Source: Amoebidium appalachense
Lineage: Eukaryota; Ichthyosporea
DNA: 64,000 nucleotides
Assembly: GCA_963693365.1 (NCBI GenBank)
Contig: CAVNZM010000007.1
Span: forward strand, 2,790,001-2,854,000
Direction: 5' to 3'
The notes beneath the pieces are model-generated. The model was not told the DNA's origin, made no database searches, and was given only the letters and a program-made list of their open reading frames with translations. Made by a program: the position numbers and the translations under genes. Below, piece after piece: positions 26,960 through 36,739 of the stretch. Each line of letters opens with the position of its first letter. Position 1 is the first letter of the stretch.

Positions 26960-28624
26960 ACATACACACACACTACCACCACCACCACCCACCCATCTCT
27001 CTGATGTTTGCTTGTGCCCCCACAGTCGCTGCTCGAACACGCCCAAAATGGCTGTCTGTCGGACCCCCCCGGCCTGCCCCTCTACTACGAGACCACTGCC
27101 GACGCAGATGGGCTCATGCGCTACCGCTGCATCCGGGGCACCAACGAGGTGGAGGGGGCAGTGCACAACCCCCTGGCCACCCACTTTGGGGCCACACGCA
27201 TGTCGCTGCGCCTGCTGGACGCCACCATGTCCAATAGGCGCCACCGCCACAACCTGCGTGCACACTACCGCAACCGCCTGGGCCAGGCATCGGGGCCCCC
27301 CCACTACAGCCCCTGGATTGTTGACGACATGGAGGCACTGGCGCTGATGCTGTACGGCCATCACCTCGACCCCCAGTGGGTACCCGTAGGCTGCTACAAG
27401 CTACCGGAGGAGTACTTCAACTTTGCCCCGCTCTCCTGTGTGGCCAATGCCCCGGCGCAGGAGCCAGTTGCGGTGCCCGCACCCCCACCTCCGTCTGATA
27501 ACATCGAGCCTGCAGCCAATGGCGTGATGGGCGGGCCAGAGGACTGTGAGGTCGAGGAGGGTGACGGTGCTGCCATGGGGGGGGGCAACCAGGTGGCGCG
27601 TGGTGCACCACAGCCGGACCCTGCACTGAGGGGCGACTACAAGTTCCTGGCGCAGAAGCAACATGTGGCCATCCCCTTCCTTCCGGTGCTTACCCCTCAG
27701 GAGCGCAAGCTATTCAGCACGCTGCTCCTGGGCACCTACAAGGCACATGCAAAGCCCAACGGCCAGCTGTTCGAGGCTTTGGCCCAAGACTTCAACAAGG
27801 CTGCCTCTGTGGCTGGGGGAATCTACATGAAGGATGCGGCCTACATCAAGAAGCATTTCGACAAGTGGAAGACCTGGCAGACGGCACATGCACAGCGCTC
27901 CACACACGAGGGCCTGGCAGATCACCGCAAGCGTATGCGCGAGGAGAGGGCAGACGCTGTGCCAGCAACCATACGGCCTGCCCCCTTGCCACCCCTCCCT
28001 GTTCCAGACGGTGTCGATGCAGGGGCGCAGCGTGAGCGGCCCTTGCCCATGCTAGTGGGCAAAAAGCATCGCAACATTGGCCCTGAGGGGCCCCTGCAGA
28101 TGGATTTGCCGGTGCCCCCTCCTATGCAGCCACCCCAGAGAGCCCCCAAGACCTGCAAGACGTGTGGCCGCCAGGGCAAGGGCTGCCCCGGCTCCAATCG
28201 GGCCAAGAGCTGCCCACGTTGGGTTGCAGCCAATCAGGATGCCATGCCACCAGCACCCGCGCTTGACATGCAGCAGGGCCATGTGCCGCACATGCCCCCT
28301 GCACCCCATCCAGGCCCGCACCACCCACATGGCTGGCCCCCACCGTGGGGCATCATGCCGCCTCAGCCCGGCCCTGCCTTCCCCATGCCTGGGCTACTGC
28401 CGCAGCACGGTCCCCATCCTTACTTGGGCCATGTGGGCCAGCCCTCGGCTGGTGGGCAGTTCCCACCCCCTTCTCGTGCATCTGCTGTGCTGGGCCTGGC
28501 GTTGCCACCTGCTGGAGAGACGCAGCTGCAATGGCACGATCGAAAGCAAAGTAATCGTGGCCGCAAGTCTGCAGGCAGCCAATCAGGATCTCAGAGTAGT
28601 CAGAGTAGCCAAACTAGTGTCTAA
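20738..28624 (+). CDS. DUF6729-like / DEDDy 3'-5' exonuclease transposon protein (6 exons, 1533 aa)
   Basis: Exons 20738-21887, 22868-23056, 24048-24878, 25322-25947, 26412-26618, 27026-28624 total 4602 nt with compatible phases. Start: first in-frame ATG (MKPGCPKGTTQRPGHKTGG). Order: basic N-terminus with GGAREGAGRKKK; acidic stretch; Cys domain with YYIITARYFCDTCKKNF and FPAYLSHRSGLDLK, resembling (from memory) DUF6729; exonuclease with ExoI VGLDCEWVYRVG, ExoII D in GTDSAHLNKDYG and ExoIII AALDAYASLQVY, so all DEDDy acids are present; then YRCIRGTNEVEGAVHNPL and RHRHNLRAHYRNRLG; finally CKTCGRQGKGCPG and a Ser/Gln tail. Introns 1 and 5 appear to use GC donors. The last exon crosses into the right arm at 27216. 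Probably a nuclear DNA-transaction protein; transposase function is inference. Confidence 0.8.
23402..23471 (+). repeat. Uninterrupted 70-nt G-run
   Basis: The longest homopolymer in the window, inside intron 2 of the element's central gene. It could form G-quadruplexes and is also a likely site of assembly-length error. Confidence 0.9.
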
Positions 28625-29064
28625 TATTGGAATGTACACCAATGTAACGGATCTCATATGTGTTGTAGTGCTTCAAGTTATACCTGTTCTTCGTACAGTC
28701 ATGTTAGGGGGGAGGGGGGGGGGGGGGGGGGGGGGGGGCTAGCTTTCATTCCGAAGTTTACTGTAAAGAATTAAAATTTAGAATCTGAGTAATAGTACAG
28801 AGCCTTTGCACTTTTCTCTGTTTGTTAGGAATTCTTTGTGATCGAGAGTATGGTGTGTTAGACTATTGGTGTTAATGTGTCCTGGAAGGTGTATAATGTC
28901 TGCTGGCCGTAGTCAGTATCTATTTTTAGGTATATAGTATATTTTTAAATGTTGGCCGCTGGCCAATAAATAGCAAATAATAAACACACGATAAAGTCAA
29001 CAGCGTGCCAAAAAACTAATCCCCAGCGAGCGCACCCAGTGATGTGTGTGTGTGTGTGTGTGTC

Positions 29065-29130
<66 letters not shown>

Positions 29131-30472
29131 CGCGCGTGCGTGCGTGTGTGTGTGTGTGTGCGTGCGTGCGTGCGTGTGTGCGTGTGTGCGTGTGTGCGTG
29201 TGTGCGTGTGTGTGTGTGAGTGTGTGTGTGTGTGTGTGTATGTGTGGTGTGGTGTGTGCGCGGCTTGTACATATGTACGTGTTCATGTGCACCTGTGTCG
29301 GACCTACGAAGTACATGAAAGTAAATTTTGACAGCATCGATCTGCCGGTGTGTATGTGTATGTGTGCCAGTGCAGCAGGTGTGCCTTGTAACTGATAGCT
29401 TCGCATTTTACGTGTGTGTATATATAGTAGTACGCATAGACACTTGCTGATCATTCGGATCGACATTAATATTTAATCTGTCGGTCCTCGGTTTTTTGAG
29501 TGAATGATGATCAAGTGTAAGAGCATTCACTTGGCAAGTATTAATGTTGCAGAGGCTAGCTGCAGCTGCAAGCGTCGGATGCACACTGACAATTGTCTTT
29601 TCAGCGAGTCTAACCTGCAGGCAGCAGCTGCACACATATAGGGTTGTTATCTTGCGGCACATGCACGGTGATCATTTCAGAGTAATAGAGTTCAGAGCAA
29701 TGAAAATAATGAAAATAACTAAACTTTGTGACTACTTTAAAGTTGCTGAGATCATACGTGGTGCAAGCTGCACTATGAACACATGTATAGTGCTAGTAAT
29801 TAATACATTTTTGTTGCCTTCTGCAGGGTTATCGTAGCTACGTCACGGCCTGCACTCAGGGGGGGGGGGAGGGGGGGGGGGGGAGAGGGGGGATGATTCG
29901 AAGGGGGTATAAATAAGAACATGCACCTAAAGGTCTTTCCCGTGGATCCTCCCCCCCTCCCCCCCCCCACCTCTCCCTCCCCCGGGGCCCCATACTATGA
30001 TATCTAGGCCCAATATTATATGCCCCCCTTCCCCCCCCCCCCCCCCCCTCCTCTCCGGATCCCCGGACCCCACTTCCCTACCCGGAGGCTCAAGAGCTCC
30101 CCCTCCCCCTCCCCCTCTCCCCCCCCCCTCCCCCCCCCCCCCCCAAGGCTTACGGGGGCCCTTCTTCATCGAGGGGGAGGGGGTGGGGGTGGGGGGGGGT
30201 GGGGGGTGGGGGTGGGGGGGGAGGGGAAGTGGAAGGCGGGGGTGGATGCATGTCAGCCTAGGTGAATTCAATTGTTTAACTCCAGTGTGCAGGACTGGTC
30301 TGAAGGCTTAAGAAAACAACGAGGAAATGGGGTCCAGTGGAGGTGGTGGTGGTGTTCTGTGTGTGTGTGTACACGTGCACGTATGTGTGTGGTTTTTTTA
30401 AGGGGTGAGTGGTGGTGGTGGTGGTGGTGGTGGTCACCGTGGTGGTGGTGTGTGTGTCTGGTGTGTGTGTGT

Positions 30473-30523
<51 letters not shown>

Positions 30524-31401
30524 TAGAAAGAAAAACTGCTCGTGGGTCACTGTTTTTCGTCACTGTATTTGTAACGGGCCGCTCATATTTATATAACTAC
30601 TTTAATTTAAGTACACGTGTTCATTATCATATACGATGGCCAAATATAGAAATTTTGGCGTCGAAGTTCTTGGAGCTAAAAAAACGTTTAAAAGGGGGAA
30701 ATAATAGCTTGGCCCCAAATTTACCTTGCCGTTTTTAGCGAATGTATTTTTTATTCATGAGTTCTAGTGATTCAGTGAGTGCACGTGCCTGCCTCAGGCT
30801 GATCATGACAACTGCAACACACCATTCCTACATGGATATCAACCAAAAGAAAATAGTATATACTGTGGTGGTCTCCTAAACCTTGTGCGGCATGCGCATA
30901 CATGATATTACAGTGACGCATGTGCATATTATTGTTCTGTACACCGGAGTGTGCCGGTGCACGTGGCTGTTTTGTGCACATGTTACAATAGCAGCACGAT
31001 CTCCCTAAACTCCATGTTTACACATCCCTCACCCTGGCTCTGCCTTGTCGGTGCTCCAAAACACACATACAAATCCCCCTAGACTCAGTGCCTGCACATG
31101 GTCGCATTCACGTGCAGGTCACGTGACACATGCGATGCCATACTGCCGTCTACAGCAACAACCACGGCAGCATGTATACCGGCCCAGCACGAAATATACT
31201 TATCGGCAGCCCACTGAACTCGCCCATTTTCTCTTTTTCATGTATGTCCCTCCTTTTTTGTAAAATCACCCTTTTTGGCCTCCCGGTAGTGGATTTTGCA
31301 GGATTTGACTTCTTTGAGGTCCAAAAACCTCAAATTTTCCCCGGCGGGGCCGGGGAGGGAGAATTCAAAAATTGCCCGCTCCTGATATGGTACCCGGGCC
31401 A
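27216..31401 (-). repeat. Right inverted arm (4186 bp)
   Basis: Reverse complement of 15945-20131. It begins inside exon 6 of the central gene (at TGGACGCCACCATG) and ends at GATATGGTACCCGGGCCA. It contains the intact 3' end of the gene (to 28624) and 2.8 kb of noncoding sequence with GT, GGT and G-run repeats. No second gene is visible in 28625-31401. Confidence 0.95.
29042..29240. repeat. (GT)n/(CG)n microsatellite in right arm
   Basis: Mirror copy of 18112-18301. A slightly different repeat number is the type of difference that distinguishes the two arms. Confidence 0.9.
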
Positions 31402-31978
31402 TCAGAACACAAGTCGAGAAAAAACGGACGGCCTTTGTTTGCTTCGTGTCCTTCGTGTCCAAGAGTAGTGATTATTGTTTATGAGTAGGGATATCACAGT
31501 TTTTTTTTTCGTCTGTTCAGTATTTCTCGTATTTAATAAAGTCAGGATCTTAGAGATCTACAAGAACATGCATATGCATGCATGGACAGGCTCCAAGGAG
31601 CAGCACACGGCTGGAGAGAGTGGTTCGACTCTTCAAGTTGTCTCTCTCTTTCTTTGACGTGTGTTATAAAGGGTGGGGACATTGTGGCCATGGGTGCATG
31701 TGGGTGAGGGAGGGGCGCGTCAGGGAGGGACGAGCGAAGGAAAGAGGACTCGGGTGGGAGAGGGTGGGGTAGAAAGAGGAAAGGGGGGGAATCTGCAAAA
31801 TATATGGAAGGGGATCCGGACAGGGGGGATCCTGGAAAAGGAACTTCGGAAGGCCCTGGGGACCCAGGGGGAAGATGAATAGGGCGGGAGGGCGGGGGGG
31901 GGGGGGGGGGGGGGGGGGGGATGGCCGGGGGAGGGGGGGGGGGGGGGGGGGTTAAAAGTTGAGGAGGAGGAGAGAGTG
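31402..31978. other. Right flank of the element; G-rich, resembles ALDH intron 1
   Basis: No gene seen. From about 31690 the sequence is A/G-rich with GGATCCGGA and AGGGGGAAGATGA. It loosely resembles the first intron of the aldehyde dehydrogenase gene (52020-52180, plus strand), suggesting it belongs to the ALDH remnant that follows. Two long G-runs occur at 31892-31920 and 31930-31950. Confidence 0.4.
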
Positions 31979-32100
31979 GCCCACATTCACTTCCTCCGTG
32001 CCACAGGCAGAAAACTCGCAGATGGTTTGGCCGATGACTTGGGGGCCGCGGATGGTACGGCAAAGGCAAACTGGGGCCCGGGATGGATGCCCGCCGCCGC
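31979..32100 (-). pseudogene. Remnant resembling exon 1 of the aldehyde dehydrogenase gene
   Basis: On the minus strand this reads IGQTICEFSACGTEEVN followed by GT. That matches the end of ALDH exon 1 (GETICEVSACSAEDVN, then GTGAG at 52184) at the same splice position. Further upstream the similarity fades and the frame is disturbed. No other ALDH exons follow at lower coordinates, because the inverted-arm element begins there. Either a decayed duplicate or a paralog cut off by the element. Confidence 0.6.
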
Positions 32101-32339
32101 GCCAGTGTGCCCGACGCGGGCGCACTTCACGGGCAACCCAGCACTTGTTGACTTTTGGTGGACGTAAGGGGTGTGCGTACTGGGAGGTCTCAAGTTAACA
32201 CAACGAAGTTTTCAAGTTAGCCCCCAGTCGGCGGGGAAGTCTTGGCACAGTTCCGAAGGCCACTTCGAAGTGCACTAGTGGCCAGGGGGCAAAAAAAACC
32301 ACTCGTAAACCTACCACACTTGCCGGTTTTGCCATTCTA

Positions 32340-32617
32340 ACCCCTTCGTATGATATTGCTTGGAAATGTTTATTTTGCTTAGTTTCCATAAATGTTTGTG
32401 TCACTTTTGTGCCGAACCTTTTTCTCGCAAACATCTAGATAAATGTATTTATTTATCTCAGATTTTTCCGTTAGAAATTCGAAGACTAGCTTATTTAGAT
32501 AATCCTGATATTACTTCAAATTCTATTGACTATCTTTTAAACCACCGTATGTTTAACGTTTGTCTAATGGTAAAAAAAAAAAGTTGCCTACAAGTTGGCC
32601 GCGAAGAGGAAGAATAG
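32340..32617 (+). pseudogene. AT-rich ORF fragment with a CCHC motif, possibly from a retroelement
   Basis: An open frame of about 85 codons with AT-rich codon use, unlike the GC-rich host exons. It has a CHFCAEPFSRKHLDKC segment (C-x2-C-x7-H-x3-C) followed by FPLEIRRLAYLDNPD and a Lys-rich end. The motif recalls zinc knuckles near the C-termini of some non-LTR retroelement proteins, but I recognise no reverse transcriptase upstream. Low confidence in any identity. Confidence 0.3.
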
Positions 32618-34214
32618 TTGAGGGGGGGCTTGTTTTTATACGACCTACCACACTTGGCCGGCTGTGTGTGGCTGTGTCGCAGCCTGCGCTCGGGCTGTCG
32701 CAGGCTCACCAGCAAGCTGGCCATGCCGGTTCATGACAACGGACTTTCCGTTTGGCGCCTTTTCCACTTTAACTTTTTTGGCTATATTGCACTGCCGACA
32801 ATTGGCCGAGAGAGAAATGTAAAAAGGTCTCACGACATGAATTTTCATTAGTTTAGATCCGGCGTTGAACATTTCGCGCATAATCCACCTCCGGAGGTGG
32901 ATTATAGAAATTGGAGTAGCCTACAAGACTACAAGCGATGTCCAAGGGGTTTGAAACCCGGCGTACACAGGCCAGATTGGGCCGTCTGTTTGGCATCCGC
33001 GGTTTTCAGAAATTCCGCTTTAGCCCTAACTCCAAAAAAATCTCGATCTTATGCCATGGCCGCTACAGTAGCTCCGCATTGCCAAACAGGCCTCCCTTTC
33101 GCCGTTTCCGGGGCCCGCGAATTCGAAACGTACGGTATACACGTGCATGCTCACTTGGTCATCATCATACGGACCGGCGCACGTGTCAGCCTCGGGTGAG
33201 TTTTGTATATGCAAATGCGATACAAAAGTAATGAGTGAAGATATTAGCAACAGGCGTTATGTTTTAGATTCATGTACACTGTGCCTATATTAGGTTTCAA
33301 AACAACTATAGAATCGATGCTTTAGAATTGTTTGTTCTGTTGGCCCACGGACACAGGAACTTGACCAATCAACGGTTCGAGCCAAATATAGAGCAAAGAT
33401 CCAAAGCATGTAGATTCTCACGTGTTCGAATTCGTCATCTTAAGTTCTCACATGGCCAGTGGCAGTGACCCTGCAAAGGCTGCAAAAGCCTGCAAAGATC
33501 TGGCTGGAGCCACCCACAACAAATTCATAGACATAAAGTATACAGAAAGACATGTTATATGAATTTCTAATTAAATTAAATAGAATATAATCAACTCTGC
33601 ACTTTGAAAGTGGCAGGCAACATGCCATTGATCAACTTCAGGAAGTTCAGTCATCGGGAACGGCTATCCGATATGCCATCAGGCTGTGAAATTATTGGGA
33701 GCTCAGTATCAATTATGGCCCAAAGTTCCGCTCATTAAAGCCCAAAACGTTGTCACGCCAGTGACTAGTGACTACTAGCTCTACTTATCTTCAAACTGAT
33801 AACCTTAAAATCCGCAGCGAATATTTAATAATATATCCAATGAAACGGTTGGGGCCCTCACATGTTGGCAATCCAGGCTGCCGAAAAGCTAACAAAATTT
33901 TCCGAAAACACAAGTTTCCCACCCTGAGCTATGCCGACGCAGGGTCGTGTGACGTTCCTATTGGTCAATTCAACCCCAGCCACGATGCCACTTTGCTGCT
34001 GGCCTTCGACAAAATTTATCATTACCAACAGCTTAATTAAACCGATACTAATAGGACCCATACGATAAAACACGTATATAATCAAAATTTTGTATTCTCT
34101 ATCTATCTATGCGACTGGACTCTTCAACGGAGCCCAGTTGCGCTCCCTGGTCATTAGTAGCCACCCACCTTTGATTGGTAGACTGTCATCCAAGGCTTTT
34201 GCCACCTCAAACAA
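32618..34214. other. Intergenic region without recognised gene
   Basis: Contains a 26-bp perfect palindrome (32880-32905) and otherwise mixed-composition sequence lacking microsatellites. ORFs of 60-100 codons (e.g. 32897-33199) show no recognisable domain. Unusually free of homopolymers compared with the rest of the window. Confidence 0.5.
32880..32905. repeat. 26-bp perfect palindrome
   Basis: Each half is ATAATCCACCTCC read 5' to 3' on its own strand, with no spacer. Could be a protein-binding site, a hairpin or the junction of a small inverted repeat. Confidence 0.9.
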
Positions 34215-34240
34215 GCCAATGGGACCAATGTTTATAAAAA
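34215..34240 (+). promoter_or_regulatory. CCAAT and TATA box of the first membrane-protein gene
   Basis: GCCAATGGGACCAATG is followed by TTTATAAAAA (TATA core 34233-34240), 79 bp upstream of the ATG at 34319. This gives a predicted transcription start near 34265 and a short 5' UTR. The best core promoter in the window that precedes a gene. Confidence 0.65.
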
Positions 34241-34318
34241 AGCCGCCGGCCGCCGTTGCCTTTTTTTCAGGGCCGTGCGTTGCCTCCCCCGTGACTTTCA
34301 GTTACCCAACACACAAAA

Positions 34319-35092
34319 ATGACACAAGGGGAAGACACAGTTGTATCAGTCGAGGCTCGCCTCCCTCTGGAGCCCACCAAGGACAACAAGGACAGCAGTG
34401 ACGCAAATGCCTCTTTCAGGCCGGCCACGGATGACGCCTCCACGCACGAGCCCAGTGGCACACAAAGCCCCCTGTGGAGGTCCTTCCATTTCATCTTTTT
34501 CTTCATCGGAGGCACGACTTTCATTGCGGGCACCGCTCTATATTACTACCCGGAGTGGGAGCAAAGCTTCGTGTGGTCCGGCTGGCTCTACACCATCGGC
34601 TCGTGTGGTTTCCTTCTTGTTGATGTAATGGAGTTTTTCACCTTCACCTCCAACTTCCTACTCCGCGTCAACATCGCCATGTCCATGATTGGGAGCACAT
34701 GGTACGTCATCGGCTCGGTTGGGTTTCTCCCCGAGGTAACCGTTTATGAAGCGTGCACCTGGATTGGCGTTTGGGGGTTCATTATTGGTAGCTTCTTCAT
34801 TGGGAGCTCTCAACTCTGGAAAGTATACCGAATTTTTGTTACAAACGGCGGCCTCAGAGTCTTTACGAATTTGGATGCGGTAACTCAGGTGGGAGTGGAG
34901 TTGAGTGCGGGGTTGGGTGGGTGGTCGTTCTTTGTTGGCACGGTCATGTACAACCACGGTCCTCTAGAAGGCAGCTTCTATGAGGCTATTCTGGCCATAT
35001 GGGTAGCTGGGTCATGCTTCTTTACGAACGGGGCTCTGTTTTTGGGCTACCGCCATGGCATTGTTTTATGGGTGTTTGATTTGGCGAATTGA
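34319..35092 (+). CDS. Six-helix membrane protein, YrhK-like repeats (paralog 1)
   Basis: Intronless, 257 residues from an ATG behind a TATA box. A hydrophilic Ser/Thr/Asp-rich N-terminus (1-52) is followed by hydrophobic segments at about 54-76, 88-107, 117-138, 147-167, 190-211 and 222-243. The segments appear as three helix pairs with recurring Gly-Ser motifs (IGSCGFLLVD, IGSVGFLPE, IGSFFIGSSQLWK, AGLGGWSFFVG). This recalls the small bacterial YrhK two-helix domain, a memory-based comparison that I have not verified. The core is highly similar to paralog 2 (53641-54357), and a third copy is broken at 57749. Function unknown; an integral membrane protein is well supported. Confidence 0.85.
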   Translation: MTQGEDTVVSVEARLPLEPTKDNKDSSDANASFRPATDDASTHEPSGTQSPLWRSFHFIFFFIGGTTFIAGTALYYYPEWEQSFVWSGWLYTIGSCGFLLVDVMEFFTFTSNFLLRVNIAMSMIGSTWYVIGSVGFLPEVTVYEACTWIGVWGFIIGSFFIGSSQLWKVYRIFVTNGGLRVFTNLDAVTQVGVELSAGLGGWSFFVGTVMYNHGPLEGSFYEAILAIWVAGSCFFTNGALFLGYRHGIVLWVFDLAN

Positions 35093-35835
35093 TTTAATTT
35101 ACGGTTACCTTAGTAATCAAGCAGCCACTTCAACAAACTTTGGGCCAGAGGCTCCTTAATTGCCAACGGTTGATTGTACGTATACACATGTAATAATACT
35201 CAGCGAAGTATACTTGAAGGTTTATGGTGATGCCGTGCATCTATTGTATAGCCGTGTACTAGTAGCCCGGCTGGTCAGCATTGTTTTACCCACTACTATG
35301 TGGTACTATCATGTGCATATGCTAGTATCATGATGATCGTGATCATGCTGGCGCGCATGCGCTGCTGCCTTGCACCTGCACTATTGCACACCGTAACTAG
35401 TTAGCGTTAGGCCCTGACACATGTGTACACCATCCGAGTTGATTCGATGTCATATATGAAATCAATGACTGAAAATAGTTTGGAAACTTTCGCCATGTTG
35501 CAAGGGAATTGGTAGAATCTGAGGTGCGCATGCCGCTAACTGAGCTCTGCAGCCTGGAACATACTATGCATTGCCCGGCAGCATGGCATTTTGGCTCAAG
35601 CCTTCTCGACTCTGACTTGGTGGAAGATCATTACTGAGTGTGGGCATGGTATACCGTATGATAGTCCGACCGCATGACGGCCAGCCACATGCATGAATGA
35701 CGTATTCCTAAGTTGATGACGTGCAAGTACTTGGCAGCAATATGATGTGCAAAATAAAACGAAGTTGTGAAATAAGGAGGTGGGCCGCAGGGTGGATTGG
35801 CCGGGAAGGAGGGGAGGGGACCCCCCCAGCGGCGG

Positions 35836-35870
<35 letters not shown>

Positions 35871-35952
35871 CTACTACATGCTCGTATGATATTTCTGGGC
35901 ACACGTGGCGCACACTGCACACACACGCTTGCGCGCGCGCGCTCACACACAC
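35093..35952. other. 3' flank of membrane-protein gene up to the copia insertion
   Basis: No gene seen. It includes a GGCGGCGG stretch and a G-run (35830-35870), a TTTCTGGGCACACG segment that recurs loosely at 43220, and a CG/CA repeat whose CACAC is the retrotransposon target. Confidence 0.5.
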
Positions 35953-36664
35953 TGTCATCTTCACTTGATTCTCAGCAAGACTTAGAAGTTGAGTTTTGTA
36001 TTTATTTATTAGTTGTTGTAGTTTGTTTCCTTTTCCTTTCTTCATTTCTTTCTTTCTTTTCTGTTTCCGTGTACACGACATCTTAGATCTGTGTACGTAT
36101 CGACATACTTAGGTCGCGCACACGTATTGTCGTTTGCGTCAAAATCTATATATGTCATCCAATCATATCTCGTTTGTATTTTCCCAAATATAGTAACTTA
36201 CATTACTTTCTCATTCCTTTCCCACGACGTAGCATTGTGCTATGTTCTCCAACTATTAGGAATAATTATATTTAGACGTGTTATGATAAGAACATGTATA
36301 AATGTATGTTATGAATTAATAGTTACATAAGTGGTTTCATTTTGTTAAATGTTTCCGTGCTTTTATTAGAAGTTTCTTTCATTAGAGGATTGAGTTTTAT
36401 ATTCTATGTGTCGACAAACAGACATTTTAATCGATATATTTTACACTCATAGTTTTCGTTCTTTTGATTGGTTTATCGTTTCACATTCCCAAGTATAAAA
36501 GGGACTTCATCTTGAAATAAATCATAAGCAGTCGTATTCATTTCCTATGGTTCCAGAAATCGTTCCTCCTCTCCGGTTGTGTTTTTCCCGTGTGTCTCTG
36601 TGTTGTGTATATCATAACACCCATCTGTGTTCTCTGCTTCTCCGTTTACCCACACAAAATAACA
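35953..36664 (+). repeat. 5' LTR of the copia element
   Basis: TG..CA bounded. Contains a TATA box (TATAAAAG, 36494-36501) and a nearby AATAAA (36516-36521), as expected for U3/R. It lacks the 5-base insertion that the 3' LTR has near 42374. Confidence 0.95.
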
Positions 36665-36739
36665 GGTTTACGGCCCCTTTGCACGCTAACACACAATCTC
36701 GTTACAACCGCGAAATTCCTCAGTCTTACTGCTTCAATC

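Larger units (their letters stand above)
15945..31401. mobile_element. 15.46-kb element with 4.19-kb inverted arms encoding an exonuclease-domain protein
   Basis: The two arms (15945-20131 and 27216-31401) are reverse complements ending at TGGCCCGGGTACCATATC. Beyond that point the flanks are unrelated. The unique centre of about 7.1 kb carries most of a six-exon gene whose last exon enters the right arm. I see no clear target-site duplication (left flank is a T-run, right flank ATCAGAAC). No polymerase, integrase or capsid gene is visible, so it is not an autonomous Polinton. The best reading is a DNA transposon of a poorly described class whose end was duplicated into a giant inverted repeat; a non-transposon palindromic duplication is the alternative. 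Confidence 0.65.

Noticed and set aside
15945-31401. Polinton/Maverick or virus integration
   Set aside because: No DNA polymerase B, retroviral-type integrase, packaging ATPase, protease or capsid gene is visible; only the exonuclease-domain gene is present.
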